Part shown: piece by piece, positions 1-8,874 of the stretch
Layout of the letters: each line of letters opens with the position of its first letter
Position numbering within the stretch: position 1 is the stretch's first letter
NCBI GenBank assembly: GCA_023954715.1
Contig: JAGSHD010000015.1
Location: 1 to 64,000, forward strand
Direction: 5' to 3'
Source of the DNA: Candidatus Cloacimonadota bacterium
GTDB lineage: Bacteria > Muiribacteriota > UBA6191
Length of the DNA: 64,000 bases
Position numbers and translations under genes: made by a program
The notes under the pieces: model-generated
What the model was told of the DNA's origin: nothing
Databases searched by the model: none
What the model saw: only the letters and a program-made list of their open reading frames with translations

Positions 1-252
1 AGCCGCATTTTCGTCAAACTTAATCCAACTACCATCTGGTCGTCTGATTTCTTTTTTTGTACGAACAACTACTGCTCTAACTACATCTTTCTTTTTTACA
101 CTTCCACCTGGAGCAGCCATCTTAACTGTACCAACAACAACGTCACCTACTGATGCATATCGTCGCTTGGATCCACCTAATACTTTGAAGGCCATTAATT
201 CCCGAGCACCGCTGTTATCAGCGATTTTTAATCTTGTTTGTGCTTGAATCAT
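1..252 (-). CDS. rplN: 50S ribosomal protein L14, 3' end cut by window edge
   Basis: L14 lies at the subunit interface of the 50S subunit. The 84 visible codons read [20 protein letters not shown] at the start and continue through the L14-typical stretches [15 protein letters not shown] and [19 protein letters not shown]. The family is usually about 122 residues, so roughly the last third lies beyond position 1. It follows rpsQ with a 12-bp gap, as in a normal spc operon. The identification is secure; only the C-terminus is unseen. Confidence 0.97.
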   Translation of the reverse strand, partial: MIQAQTRLKIADNSGARELMAFKVLGGSKRRYASVGDVVVGTVKMAAPGGSVKKKDVVRAVVVRTKKEIRRPDGSWIKFDENAA

Positions 253-264
253 AATATAACCTCG

Positions 265-525
265 CTAAGACGCGTTCTCTACCTTACTAACAAACCTATA
301 ATGCTTCGATTTAGACAGAGGTCGACATTCTACAATGTTTACCGTCTCTCCAACGACGCATACTTCATTTTCATCATGAAAAAGAAGTGTCTTTTTTCGC
401 TTCATATGCTTTTTATACAAGGGATGTTGTTCCATATAGATAATTTCAAGCTTTGCAGTTTTTTGCATTGCAGTTGAACTTACTACCCCTGTTATAAGCT
501 TTGGAGCTTTTCTCAATGTTTCCAT
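265..525 (-). CDS. rpsQ: 30S ribosomal protein S17
   Basis: S17 binds 16S rRNA early in 30S assembly. The protein is 86 residues, with the family's OB-fold pattern (TGVVSSTAMQKTAKLEI, then HPLYKKHMKRKKTLLFHDE and GETVNIVECRPLSKSKHYRF). I chose the ATG at 525 because GAGGA lies about six bases upstream. A GTG four codons further out (537) is in frame but lies inside that ribosome-binding site. It sits between rpmC and rplN in the standard order. Confidence 0.96.
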   Translation of the reverse strand: METLRKAPKLITGVVSSTAMQKTAKLEIIYMEQHPLYKKHMKRKKTLLFHDENEVCVVGETVNIVECRPLSKSKHYRFVSKVENAS

Positions 526-544
526 TTCTTTCCTCACTTAAGCG

Positions 545-730
545 TTACGCTATTTCTTTCTGAATAGTTAGAATTCTAGCGATACTCTTTTTAACTGACT
601 GGATTCTAGAAGTTTTATCTAATTGACCAATCGCCTTTCTCATTTTCAAATTGAATAGTTCTTTTCTAGCAGCAACTAATTTTGCTTCCATCTCTTCACT
701 ACTCAGCTTTTTAATTTCTGACGTTTTCAT
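545..730 (-). CDS. rpmC: 50S ribosomal protein L29
   Basis: L29 is a small two-helix protein near the polypeptide exit tunnel. The 61 residues match the family length and pattern: an N-terminal helix starting [18 protein letters not shown], then the KELFNLKMRKAIGQLDKTSR signature. Its start codon overlaps the rplP stop by four bases, so the two are probably translationally coupled. Confidence 0.96.
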   Translation of the reverse strand: MKTSEIKKLSSEEMEAKLVAARKELFNLKMRKAIGQLDKTSRIQSVKKSIARILTIQKEIA

Positions 731-1158
731 GATAACTTCGCTCCTCCAACGTTTAATCTTTCTACTACTACTGCTTTTACAGGAAGCTTATAAGCTGCCT
801 GAGTTAATGCTTCTCTAGCTAGAGCTGGATCTGCACCACCGACTTCAAAGATCACTCGACCTGGTTTAATAACAGCAACCCATGAATCAGGAGAACCTTT
901 CCCCTTACCCATTCTAGTTTCAGCGGGTTTCTTGGTTATTTGCAATTGAGGGAAAATTCTTATCCAAAGTTTACCACCCTTTTTGAGTCTTCTGTTGATT
1001 GCAACTCTGCAACTTTCAATTTGTTGGTTTGTCATCCAAAATGATTCCAACGATTGAAGTCCAAAGTCACCAAAAGCAACATAGTTCCCTCGGTGTGATT
1101 TACCTTGTATTTTCCCCTTGTGTGGCTTTCTAAATTTAGCCTTTCTTGGGATTAACAT
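727..1158 (-). CDS. rplP: 50S ribosomal protein L16
   Basis: L16 sits near the A site of the 50S subunit. The 143-residue protein begins [20 protein letters not shown] and carries the family motifs [15 protein letters not shown] and [27 protein letters not shown] precedes the ATG. Unusually, it does not follow rpsC directly: a 231-bp spacer with a strong terminator-like hairpin lies immediately upstream, so its transcription may start separately or depend on read-through. Confidence 0.97.
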   Translation of the reverse strand: MLIPRKAKFRKPHKGKIQGKSHRGNYVAFGDFGLQSLESFWMTNQQIESCRVAINRRLKKGGKLWIRIFPQLQITKKPAETRMGKGKGSPDSWVAVIKPGRVIFEVGGADPALAREALTQAAYKLPVKAVVVERLNVGGAKLS

Positions 1159-1389
1159 ATATCCTCCATCACGTAGAGACTACCGTTTCTCTACATAAAA
1201 AAAATAAGAGCGACAATATAATCTATTGTCGCTCTCATGTAAAGTAAAATAAATAATTTTTTATACTTATGCTAGTTTGAAATCACCCATATCTCCGAAG
1301 AGGCTATCTATCATTGAGCATAGCTCTGAATAAATATTTGTCCCATTTTTGTATCATATTACAAAATAGGTAATTTCATACCAACAATA
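1159..1389. other. 231-bp spacer inside the S10 operon
   Basis: The spacer holds the terminator-like hairpin and second stem listed separately. It also has two very short overlapping minus-strand reading frames: ATG at 1354 giving MGQIFIQSYAQ, and ATG at 1314 giving MIDSLFGDMGDFKLA. The second ends about 30 bases before the hairpin. Neither has a convincing ribosome-binding site, and both may be chance. No recognisable gene remnant was found. Confidence 0.5.
1196..1235 (-). terminator. Rho-independent terminator or attenuator between rpsC and rplP
   Basis: A perfect 12-bp stem (arms 1207-1218 and 1224-1235, loop 1219-1223) is followed, in the direction of ribosomal transcription, by a U-rich run (complement of 1194-1206). 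A second, smaller stem (GTAGAGA/TCTCTAC, 1173-1194) lies between it and the rplP ribosome-binding site. On the plus strand the hairpin has no T-run, so the signal is for the minus strand. It is unusual to find it inside a ribosomal operon. Confidence 0.8.
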
Positions 1390-2100
1390 TTACTTTTTAT
1401 TATTATTTCTTCTTTTGTTGCCTCTATTGTTAGATTGCTCTTTTGGAGCCTTTGCAGCAGTAAAATCTCTTTTGAAGATATCACCTTTGTAAATCCAACA
1501 CTTAACACCGGTTACACCGTATGTTGTAAAAGCTTTAGCTTGAGCATATTCAATATTAGCTCGAAGAGTATGCAATGGAATTCTTCCTTCCATATAATGC
1601 TCTGCTCTTGCCATATCAGCTCCACCTAATCGACCAGAAACCATAATTTTGATTCCTTTAGATCCGATTCGACGTGCTCTACCAATTGCTTGCTTAATAG
1701 CTCTTCTGAAAGATGTACGCTTTTCTAATTGAAAAGCAACATTGTCAGCTACTAATTGTGCATTGTTAGCGAAATCTTTGATTTCTTTGATATTGATAAA
1801 TACACTCTGCTGAACTACACCCTCTAATTGAGATCGTAAACGATCAATTTCAGATCCAGCTCGCCCAATAATCATACCAGGCTTTGCAGTGAATATAGTT
1901 ACCTTTACGGATTTATCACTTTTTCTATCGATTTCAACATGAGAAACACCGTTCTTGTGAAATTTCTTCTCAATGAACTTTCTCAGTTTTAAATCTTGAT
2001 GTAAATGCTCAGTGAACGTCTTACCCTCTGCGAACCATGTTGATCCCCAAGTTCGAGTAATTCCTCCTCGTAGAGCAATCGGGTTTACTTTTTGTCCCAT
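1390..2100 (-). CDS. rpsC: 30S ribosomal protein S3
   Basis: S3 forms part of the mRNA entry channel. The 236-residue protein starts MGQKVNPIALRGGITRTW, has the KH domain with PGMIIGRAGSEIDRLR and the C-terminal domain with GRLGGADMARAEHYMEGRIP. The last 15 or so residues are an Asn/Lys/Arg-rich tail (SNNRGNKRRNNNKK), a common variable extension. It follows rplV by 9 bp. A terminator-like hairpin lies downstream, before rplP. Confidence 0.97.
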   Translation of the reverse strand: MGQKVNPIALRGGITRTWGSTWFAEGKTFTEHLHQDLKLRKFIEKKFHKNGVSHVEIDRKSDKSVKVTIFTAKPGMIIGRAGSEIDRLRSQLEGVVQQSVFINIKEIKDFANNAQLVADNVAFQLEKRTSFRRAIKQAIGRARRIGSKGIKIMVSGRLGGADMARAEHYMEGRIPLHTLRANIEYAQAKAFTTYGVTGVKCWIYKGDIFKRDFTAAKAPKEQSNNRGNKRRNNNKK

Positions 2101-2109
2101 TTGCTTCTC

Positions 2110-2442
2110 CTAAGCTTCCGCAACGATAACTGTTGCATGACTACTTTTCTTCATAAATCTATCTGCTTTTCCACGTGCTCTTGGCATGATTCTCTTAAGA
2201 GGCATACCTTCATCAACGAAGATCTCTTTAATAAAAAGACCTTTATCGCTCATGTTATGATTATTTACTGCATTTGCTGCTGCTGATTTAATCAACTTTT
2301 CAATTACAATAACTCCACGCTTTGAAGCGAACTTCAATTCTTCTAGTGCTTGTTGTACTGATTTACCTCGGACCATATCAACGATAAGTCTCATTTTACG
2401 AGGTGCAATACGTACATTTTTAACTTGTGCTTTTGCTTGCAT
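2110..2442 (-). CDS. rplV: 50S ribosomal protein L22
   Basis: L22 lines the exit tunnel. The 110 residues match the family, from the N-terminal VKNVRIAPRKMRLIVDMVRG to the C-terminal loop motif KRIMPRARGKADRFMKKSSHATVIV. Gene order rpsS-rplV-rpsC is standard, with gaps of about 10 bp. Confidence 0.97.
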   Translation of the reverse strand: MQAKAQVKNVRIAPRKMRLIVDMVRGKSVQQALEELKFASKRGVIVIEKLIKSAAANAVNNHNMSDKGLFIKEIFVDEGMPLKRIMPRARGKADRFMKKSSHATVIVAEA

Positions 2443-2451
2443 TACAAACCC

Positions 2452-2736
2452 CTATTTTAAGGAAACCTTTCTTTCAGAAAAACCTTGGTGACCTTTATAA
2501 GTTCTTGTTGGAGCAAATTCTCCAAGCTTATGACCAACCATGTTTTCAGTAACATATACTGGAACATGCTTTTTGCCATTGTGAACTGCAAAAGTTAAAC
2601 CAATGAAATCTGGAGAAATCATACTTCTTCTTGACCAAGTTTTAATAACAGGCTTCTTTACATCAGCTTTAGCAACATCTGCTTTTTTGAACAGATATTC
2701 GTCAATGAAAGGGCCCTTTTTTAATGAACGTGCCAT
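2452..2736 (-). CDS. rpsS: 30S ribosomal protein S19
   Basis: S19 binds 16S rRNA in the 30S head. The 94-residue protein has the family signatures [35 protein letters not shown] and [16 protein letters not shown]. It sits between rplB and rplV with gaps of about 9 bp, as usual. Confidence 0.97.
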   Translation of the reverse strand: MARSLKKGPFIDEYLFKKADVAKADVKKPVIKTWSRRSMISPDFIGLTFAVHNGKKHVPVYVTENMVGHKLGEFAPTRTYKGHQGFSERKVSLK

Positions 2737-2744
2737 ATACTATC

Positions 2745-3572
2745 CTACTTCTTTCTCTTCTTAACAATCATCTTATTAGAGTACTTCTTAGGACTTCTAG
2801 TAACATGACCACGACATGGTTTACCCCATGGAGATACTGGATGGTGACCTGATTTAGATCGTCCTTCTCCACCACCGTGAGGGTGATCAACTGGGTTCAT
2901 CGCCATACCACGAGTTTGAGGCTTTATACCTAACCATCTACTTTTACCAGCTTTACCTACAACAATACTACTATGCTCTGAGTTACTCAAAACACCTAGT
3001 GTTGCCATACAGTTGTCACTGATTTTTCTCATTTCAGAAGAAGGTAACTTCAAAATAGCATATCCATTATCAAGAGCCATTAATTGAGCTCCTGTACCTG
3101 CAGAACGAACCATTTGTCCGCCCTTACCAGGCTTGATTTCAATGTTATGAACCCAAGAACCTACAGGAATATTCTTCAATTGAAGAGCATTTCCAGGCTT
3201 GATTTCTACATCTTCACCAGATAAAACTGTATCACCTTTTTCCAAACCTTTAGGAGCCAAGATATATCTCTTCTCTCCATCAACGAATACCAACAATGCA
3301 ATAAATGCACTTCTATTTGGATCATATTCGATTGACTTTACTATAGCTGGAATATTTACTTTATTTCTTTTGAAATCGATCACTCGATACATTCTCTTGT
3401 GACCGCCACCTCTATGTCGAGATGTCATCTTACCACTATGATTTCTTCCACCAGTTCTTGGCTTTGGAGCTAACAAAGTTTTCTCAGGTTTAACCTGATC
3501 TAAACCTTCTTGAGATCTCACTGTCATGAATCTTCGGGAAGGAGTTGTTGGTCTAAAATGTTTTAATGCCAT
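2745..3572 (-). CDS. rplB: 50S ribosomal protein L2
   Basis: L2 is a core 50S protein at the peptidyl-transferase region. The 275-residue length is normal. Visible motifs are [20 protein letters not shown] near the N-terminus and the conserved [20 protein letters not shown] near the C-terminus, including the functionally important histidine in PVDHPHGGG. It follows rplW. Confidence 0.98.
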   Translation of the reverse strand: MALKHFRPTTPSRRFMTVRSQEGLDQVKPEKTLLAPKPRTGGRNHSGKMTSRHRGGGHKRMYRVIDFKRNKVNIPAIVKSIEYDPNRSAFIALLVFVDGEKRYILAPKGLEKGDTVLSGEDVEIKPGNALQLKNIPVGSWVHNIEIKPGKGGQMVRSAGTGAQLMALDNGYAILKLPSSEMRKISDNCMATLGVLSNSEHSSIVVGKAGKSRWLGIKPQTRGMAMNPVDHPHGGGEGRSKSGHHPVSPWGKPCRGHVTRSPKKYSNKMIVKKRKK

Positions 3573-3585
3573 GACTCAACTGCTC

Positions 3586-3885
3586 CTATACGTTTTCAAA
3601 TCGCTCGAAAAAATCGATTGATTCGCCATCATTTAGTGTTACTACTGCTTTTTTCCAATCTGCTTTCTTAGAAGTGAATCTTCCGAATCTTTTATTCTTC
3701 CCGTGCATGTTGGAAACATTTACACTTTTAACTTTTACTCCAAACAGCTCTTCAACTGCTTGTCGAATTTGGATTTTATTTGCTGAATTTGCAACCACGA
3801 ATCGATATTTGTTCATATCGCTTTCTAGGTATGATTTTTCAGAAACGATTGGCTTAACCAATACTTGTGTTGAATCTAAACTCAT
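3586..3885 (-). CDS. rplW: 50S ribosomal protein L23
   Basis: L23 sits at the exit tunnel and docks trigger factor and SRP. The 99 residues show the family pattern LVKPIVSEKSYLESDMNKYR, then KIQIRQAVEELFGVKVKSVN. The start overlaps the rplD stop by four bases. No anomalies. Confidence 0.96.
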   Translation of the reverse strand: MSLDSTQVLVKPIVSEKSYLESDMNKYRFVVANSANKIQIRQAVEELFGVKVKSVNVSNMHGKNKRFGRFTSKKADWKKAVVTLNDGESIDFFERFENV

Positions 3886-4502
3886 TTAATCATCTCCTCA
3901 ATTTTTGCAACTGCACCTTCAAGAAGAACAACTTTTGAAAAGTTAATGATGTCATGTGGATTTATGTTTTTATATAATAAAACCTTACAATTTGAGATAT
4001 TTCTCATTGATAACTCTAGGTTGTCAATTCGATCACCTTGGATGAAAAGAGTTTTTTCTCCACCGATGTTCTTGATGATATCTAAAGCATCTTTTGTTTT
4101 TGGAGAACTAAAGTCTAGATCTTCAATAACAGTTAATGCTCCGCCACGTACCTTGTCTGTCAACATAGATCGCATCGCTAATCTTCTTACCTTTTTAGGC
4201 ATTGACTTTTTATAATTTCTACCATCTGGCCCATGAGCTACTGCTCCACCAACCCACAAAGGAGATCTTGATGAACCAGCTCTAGCACGACCTGTTCCTT
4301 TTTGTCTCCACGGCTTTGCTCCACCACCACGACTTTGATTTCTACTTTTCGTAAGTGGATTAGCTTTTCTTCTATTTGCCAATTGTAGGATTAAATATTC
4401 TTTTACTGCCTGATAATTAGGAGTAACATCAAATATCTCTGAAGATAACTCAGCTTTTCCAGATTCTTTTCCTGATTTGTCGTATTTAGTAACTTCAATC
4501 AT
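3882..4502 (-). CDS. rplD: 50S ribosomal protein L4
   Basis: L4 contributes to the tunnel constriction and in some bacteria regulates the S10 operon. The 206-residue protein carries the extended-loop motif RGGGAKPWRQKGTGRARAGS and PLWVGGAVAHGPDGRNY. It lies 2 bp after rplC and overlaps rplW. No E. coli-like S10 leader was recognised upstream of rpsJ. Confidence 0.97.
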   Translation of the reverse strand: MIEVTKYDKSGKESGKAELSSEIFDVTPNYQAVKEYLILQLANRRKANPLTKSRNQSRGGGAKPWRQKGTGRARAGSSRSPLWVGGAVAHGPDGRNYKKSMPKKVRRLAMRSMLTDKVRGGALTVIEDLDFSSPKTKDALDIIKNIGGEKTLFIQGDRIDNLELSMRNISNCKVLLYKNINPHDIINFSKVVLLEGAVAKIEEMIK

Positions 4503-4504
4503 GA

Positions 4505-5143
4505 TTAACCTCTAAGCTTTGCTGATTCTCTGACTAGAATAGTACCAGTCTTATGTCCGGGAACCGCACCTTTTAAATACAGAAGATTTCTGTCTTCGTC
4601 TTTTTTCACAACCGTGACGTTCTGCATTGTTCTTCGTACCGATCCCATGTGTCCAGGCATTTTCACACCTTTCCACACCTTAGATGGTGTTGAACAGTTT
4701 CCAATTGAACCGGGTATTCTGTAACAATGTCCACCGTGAGTTTTATCTCCAGTAGCACCGTTAAATCTTTTAATTACCCCTTGAAAACCTCTACCTTTAG
4801 TAGTTCCAGTTACATCAACAACTGTGCCTTCTTCAAACATGCTAACGTTAATAACGTCGCCTGCTTTTACATCCTCACTTGGCATTCCAAATTCTTTTAA
4901 AATTTTGAAAGGCGCTGTACCAGCCTTTTCAAAATGCTTAAGTTGAGGTTTTTTTACTCTTTGTGGCTTTTGTTCCTGGTAACCTACTTGTACTCCAACA
5001 TATCCGTCAGTTTCTAAAGTCTTTACCTGCGTAACTGTGTTTGGTCCTACCTCTACTACAGTCACTGGGATTGCCAACCGTGATTCTGGATCGAAGATTT
5101 GAGTCATGCCCAATTTCTTTCCAATTAATCCTTTTCGTCTCAT
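4505..5143 (-). CDS. rplC: 50S ribosomal protein L3
   Basis: L3 is an early 50S assembly protein whose tip reaches the peptidyl-transferase centre. The 212 residues have the signatures GLIGKKLGMTQIFDPESRLA and the tip loop GNCSTPSKVWKGVKMPGHMG. It follows rpsJ by 19 bp. No anomalies. Confidence 0.97.
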   Translation of the reverse strand: MRRKGLIGKKLGMTQIFDPESRLAIPVTVVEVGPNTVTQVKTLETDGYVGVQVGYQEQKPQRVKKPQLKHFEKAGTAPFKILKEFGMPSEDVKAGDVINVSMFEEGTVVDVTGTTKGRGFQGVIKRFNGATGDKTHGGHCYRIPGSIGNCSTPSKVWKGVKMPGHMGSVRRTMQNVTVVKKDEDRNLLYLKGAVPGHKTGTILVRESAKLRG

Positions 5144-5162
5144 CGTCCCTATCCTTCTTTAC

Positions 5163-5468
5163 CTACAATTTGATTTCAATCTTTACGCCAGATGGAAGGT
5201 CTAAGTGCATTAGAGCTTCAACAGTCATTGAACTAGGATCTGTAACATAAATCATTCGCTTATGTACTCTAGTTTCAAACTGCTCTCTGGAATCTTTGTT
5301 CACAAACACTGATCTTAATACAGTTACTCTGCTAATTTTGGTTGGCAGAGGAATCGGCCCAACAACTTTAGCACCTGTACGTTTCGCCGCATCGATAATA
5401 TCTTTTGCGGATTGATCTAATACTCTGTGATCGAAAGTCTTCAAATAAATTCTGATTTTTCTTTTCAT
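5163..5468 (-). CDS. rpsJ: 30S ribosomal protein S10
   Basis: S10 is a 30S protein that also partners NusB/NusG in antitermination. The 101 residues match the family ([20 protein letters not shown], then [20 protein letters not shown]). It is the first gene of the S10 block here. It has its own promoter candidate at 5539-5567 and an AGGAA ribosome-binding site. The upstream neighbour is fusA, not tuf, which is unusual. Confidence 0.97.
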   Translation of the reverse strand: MKRKIRIYLKTFDHRVLDQSAKDIIDAAKRTGAKVVGPIPLPTKISRVTVLRSVFVNKDSREQFETRVHKRMIYVTDPSSMTVEALMHLDLPSGVKIEIKL

Positions 5469-5538
5469 CGATCATTCCTGTTATCAAGAAAACATTTTTA
5501 CATTCATGCCACTCCATGTGACATAAAAAAAGCTGACA

Positions 5539-5567
5539 ACAATAGCACAACTCATTACCCTTGCCAA
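5539..5567 (-). promoter_or_regulatory. Sigma-70-type promoter of the rpsJ (S10) operon
   Basis: On the minus strand TTGGCA (5562-5567) and TATTGT (5539-5544) are separated by exactly 17 bases. The predicted RNA start is about 60-65 bases before the rpsJ ATG. The position just after the fusA terminator fits a separate S10 transcription unit. Confidence 0.7.
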
Positions 5568-5681
5568 GCTTTATTTAAACAATATGTAAATCCAACTGGT
5601 TTTCACCATTTTAGAACACCAAAACAAGCAACTCATGTTTCAGCCCCAAAAAGCTAGATTTAAATATTTTAAATAAAATGA

Positions 5682-5702
5682 GCCTACACACTGAGTGTAG
5701 GC
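5682..5702 (-). terminator. Terminator after fusA (end of str operon)
   Basis: An 8-bp GC-rich stem (GCCTACAC at 5682-5689 with GTGTAGGC at 5695-5702) lies 47 bp past the fusA stop. On the minus strand it is followed by an interrupted U-rich stretch (CATTTTATTTAAA). The weak U-run lowers confidence slightly. Otherwise the 280-bp fusA-rpsJ gap holds only the rpsJ promoter and leader; no tuf remnant was seen. Confidence 0.65.
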
Positions 5703-5748
5703 CCACTATATATAATTTTAATTTAAAATTATCATTCGAAGTTAAAGA

Positions 5749-7845
5749 CTACTCGCCGCTGCCTTTAATCTTCTTAACTACTTCATCAGAAACACTCTTA
5801 GGAACACCTTCATAAGAATCAAATTCCATGGAGAAAGTTGCTCTACCTTGAGATAAAGATCTCAAAGAAGTTGCATATCCAAAAGTTTCTGACAATGGAA
5901 TATATCCAGAAATAACTTGTGCACCACGGATAGCTTCCATTTTTTCGATTCTTCCTCGTCGAGAGTTAAAATCTCCAATAATGTCACCCATGTATTGCTC
6001 AGGAGTTTCAATTTCCATTTTCATCATTGGCTCTAATAAGTAAGGATCACATGCTGCTAAACCTTTCTTAATTGCCATAGAACCAGCGATCTTAAACGCC
6101 ATTTCGTTAGAATCCACATCGTGAAAAGAACCGAAGTGTAATGTTACTTTAATATCCATTACTGGAAATCCTGCAACTACACCAGTATCTAGAGCTTCTC
6201 TGATACCTTTTTCGATTGGGTTAATATATTCTCTTGGAATAACCCCACCAACGATTTTGTTAACAAACAAAAATCCTTCGCCTTTTTCGTCTTCTTCTTT
6301 TGTCAATTGCTCAACATTAATAACACAGTGTCCGTAGTTACCACGTCCACCAGATTGCTTAATGTATTTACCTTCAATGTCATTAGCAGTAGATCGAATA
6401 CCTTCACGGTATGCTACTTGAGGTGCCCCAACGTTTACCTCAACTTTAAATTCTCTTTTTAATCGATCAACAATAATATCTAAGTGAAGCTCACCCATTC
6501 CAGATAAAATCGTTTGACCTGTATCTTCATCAGATCGGATTCGTAGTGAAGGATCTTCATCAAGAAGTTTTTTAAGGCCAATAGCCATTTTTTCTCTATC
6601 GTCCTTAGTTTTAGGTTCAACAGATAAATCAATAACTGGCTCAGGGAATTCCATTCTTTCAAGAATAACCTGCTTATCTGGATCACATAATGTATCCCCA
6701 GTTGTTGTATCTTTTAATCCTACAACAGCTCCGATATTACCAGCAGTAATCTCTTTTACTTCTTCTCTTGAGTTAGCATGCATAAGAAGCAGTCTTCCGA
6801 CTCTTTCTTTTTTACCTTTTGTTGAGTTAACAACATAAGATCCTGAGTTTAAAACACCAGAGTACACTCTTACGAAAGTTAGCTTACCAACGTAAGGATC
6901 TGTCATGATTTTAAAAGCTAATGAAGAAAAAGGATCTTCAACTGTAGCTTTTCTAAACATTTCAGACTGATCGTCTGGATCTTCTCCACGCATATCAGGC
7001 ACATCTAACGGTGATGGTAAGAAGTCAATAACTGCGTCCAACATAGTTTGAACACCTTTATTTTTAAAAGCAGTACCACAAGTAGCTGGTTGCATTTTAC
7101 ATGCAATCGTAGCCTCTCTAATAACTGATTTTATTAAATCTTTAGAAACTTCACCTTCTAAAAATTGCTCTGCTAACTCATCACTAAACTCTGACAAAGC
7201 ATCAAGCATAAGCTCTCTGTGCTCTTCAGCGTACTCTTGAAGGTCTTCTCGGATATCTTCTACACTAAATGCAGCTCCAAGTTCTTCTCCATCCCAGACT
7301 ACTTGCTTCATTTCGATTAAGTCAATAACACCCTCGAACTTATCCTCAGCACCGATCGGAATCTGTACTGGAATAGGATTAGCTCTAAGTCTTTCTCTCA
7401 TAGAATCCATTACCATGAAAAAATCAGCACCCGTTCTGTCCATTTTGTTAACAAATGCCATTCTTGGTACTTGGTATCTTTCAGCTTGTCTCCAAACTGT
7501 TTCTGATTGTGGTTGAACTCCACCTACTGCACAAAATACAGCAACTGATCCATCCAAAACCTTTAGAGATCGCTCTACTTCAATTGTAAAATCCACGTGA
7601 CCTGGAGTGTCAATGATATTAATTTTGTAATCATTCCACTTACAAGTAGTAGCAGCAGAAGTAATCGTGATACCTCTTTCCTGCTCTTGCTCCATCCAGT
7701 CCATCGTAGCATTACCATCATGAACTTCACCGATTTTATAGTTTTTACCAGTGTAAAACAAAACTCTCTCTGTAGTTGTTGTCTTACCTGCATCAATATG
7801 GGCCATAATCCCAATATTTCTTACAAAGTTTAAATCTTCTGCCAT
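5749..7845 (-). CDS. fusA: Elongation factor G
   Basis: EF-G is the GTPase that drives ribosomal translocation and, with RRF, ribosome recycling. The 698-residue protein has the G1 motif [12 protein letters not shown] (residues 15-26), the DTPGHVDF G3 motif and the NKMD G4 motif, followed by domains II-V at normal total length. AAGGA precedes the ATG. It follows rpsG by 8 bp in the str operon. It is followed by a terminator rather than by tuf. Confidence 0.98.
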   Translation of the reverse strand: MAEDLNFVRNIGIMAHIDAGKTTTTERVLFYTGKNYKIGEVHDGNATMDWMEQEQERGITITSAATTCKWNDYKINIIDTPGHVDFTIEVERSLKVLDGSVAVFCAVGGVQPQSETVWRQAERYQVPRMAFVNKMDRTGADFFMVMDSMRERLRANPIPVQIPIGAEDKFEGVIDLIEMKQVVWDGEELGAAFSVEDIREDLQEYAEEHRELMLDALSEFSDELAEQFLEGEVSKDLIKSVIREATIACKMQPATCGTAFKNKGVQTMLDAVIDFLPSPLDVPDMRGEDPDDQSEMFRKATVEDPFSSLAFKIMTDPYVGKLTFVRVYSGVLNSGSYVVNSTKGKKERVGRLLLMHANSREEVKEITAGNIGAVVGLKDTTTGDTLCDPDKQVILERMEFPEPVIDLSVEPKTKDDREKMAIGLKKLLDEDPSLRIRSDEDTGQTILSGMGELHLDIIVDRLKREFKVEVNVGAPQVAYREGIRSTANDIEGKYIKQSGGRGNYGHCVINVEQLTKEEDEKGEGFLFVNKIVGGVIPREYINPIEKGIREALDTGVVAGFPVMDIKVTLHFGSFHDVDSNEMAFKIAGSMAIKKGLAACDPYLLEPMMKMEIETPEQYMGDIIGDFNSRRGRIEKMEAIRGAQVISGYIPLSETFGYATSLRSLSQGRATFSMEFDSYEGVPKSVSDEVVKKIKGSGE

Positions 7846-7853
7846 GATATTCC

Positions 7854-8327
7854 TTAGAATCTAAAGTGGGAGAATGCTTTGTTAGCCTCTGCCATCTTGT
7901 GAACAATTTCTCTCTTCTTCATAGTACCACCAACACCGTTAGCAGCATCTTGAAGCTCTCCAGCCAAACGTAGTGCATATGTCTTTTCTTTACGCTTTCT
8001 AGACTCAGATATTAACCATCTGATTGCAAGAGTAGTTTGTCTATTTGCCTTTACTCTAATTGGAACCTGGTAGTTTGAACCACCGATTCGTCGAGTCTTA
8101 ACCTCGTTTAAAGGTTTAACATTTCTAATCGCTGTCTGGAATACTCCAAATCCGTCATTTTCTGGTGCGGATTCGGCAAGTGTATCAACTGCTTGATAAA
8201 ACATTTTAAATGCTAATGATTTTTTTCCATCGATCATCATACAGTTAACAAACTTGGTTGCTAATTCACTACCAAATTGTGGATCTGGTTGAATCTTCCG
8301 TTTTTCTGCTCTTCTTCTTCTAGACAT
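7854..8327 (-). CDS. rpsG: 30S ribosomal protein S7
   Basis: S7 nucleates assembly of the 30S head. The 157 residues include the family motifs [20 protein letters not shown] and [20 protein letters not shown], then [20 protein letters not shown]. It lies between rpsL and fusA with short gaps. No anomalies. Confidence 0.97.
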   Translation of the reverse strand: MSRRRRAEKRKIQPDPQFGSELATKFVNCMMIDGKKSLAFKMFYQAVDTLAESAPENDGFGVFQTAIRNVKPLNEVKTRRIGGSNYQVPIRVKANRQTTLAIRWLISESRKRKEKTYALRLAGELQDAANGVGGTMKKREIVHKMAEANKAFSHFRF

Positions 8328-8341
8328 AATATACCTCTATT

Positions 8342-8722
8342 CTATTTCTTGTCTTTTGGTCGCTTAGTTCCGTATTTAGAGCGACTTTTCATTCTGTTTG
8401 CTACTGCAGCTGTATCTAAAGCCCCTCTAATGATGTGATATCGAACTCCAGGTAAATCTTTTACCCTTCCTCCACGAATCAACACTACAGAGTGCTCTTG
8501 AAGGTTATGACCTTCACCTGGAATATACGCTGTTACTTCTTGACCTGTTGTCAATCTTACTCTGGCTACTTTTCTCAAAGCTGAGTTTGGCTTTTTAGGT
8601 GTTGTTGTATAAACACGAACACAAACGCCTCTTCTTTGAGGACAAGCCATCAATGCAGCTGACTTGCTCTTTTTGACGATTTTCTTTCGCCCTTTTCTAA
8701 TCAATTGGTTAATTGTAGGCAC
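8342..8722 (-). CDS. rpsL: 30S ribosomal protein S12
   Basis: S12 acts at the decoding centre. The 126-residue protein starts at GTG, with AAGGAG about six bases upstream. It has [20 protein letters not shown], the decoding loop [20 protein letters not shown] and the second loop [17 protein letters not shown]. Both streptomycin-relevant lysines (PKKPNSA and RVKDLPG) are the wild-type residues. It is the first gene of the str operon, with a promoter candidate at 8787-8816. Confidence 0.98.
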   Translation of the reverse strand: MPTINQLIRKGRKKIVKKSKSAALMACPQRRGVCVRVYTTTPKKPNSALRKVARVRLTTGQEVTAYIPGEGHNLQEHSVVLIRGGRVKDLPGVRYHIIRGALDTAAVANRMKSRSKYGTKRPKDKK

Positions 8723-8786
8723 TATTTCTCCTTTGACATAATATGCACCACGTACCCTAAAACCCGCAGGCTCTAGGAAGCTCGCG

Positions 8787-8816
8787 ATACTATCACATCT
8801 ATTTATAGGAGGTCAA
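8787..8816 (-). promoter_or_regulatory. Promoter of the str operon (rpsL)
   Basis: On the minus strand TTGACC (8811-8816) and TAGTAT (8787-8792) are spaced by 18 bases, about 65 bases before the rpsL GTG. It lies in the 152-bp gap after the giant gene ending at 8875. I see no clear terminator between that gene and this promoter, so some read-through into the str operon is possible. Confidence 0.65.
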
Positions 8817-8874
8817 CATAATCGACAATCGCTCTATATCGGCACAAAGAAAGGGAAGTTAGCCCGATCCTAGA

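Noticed and set aside
5368..5657. Short frames in the fusA-rpsJ gap that might be a tuf remnant
   Set aside because: None shows EF-Tu motifs such as GHVDHGKT or NKCD; the gap is explained by terminator, promoter and leader.
8823..8874. Possible terminator after the first giant gene
   Set aside because: Only a weak imperfect stem with a loop of about 18-20 bases and no U-run was found.
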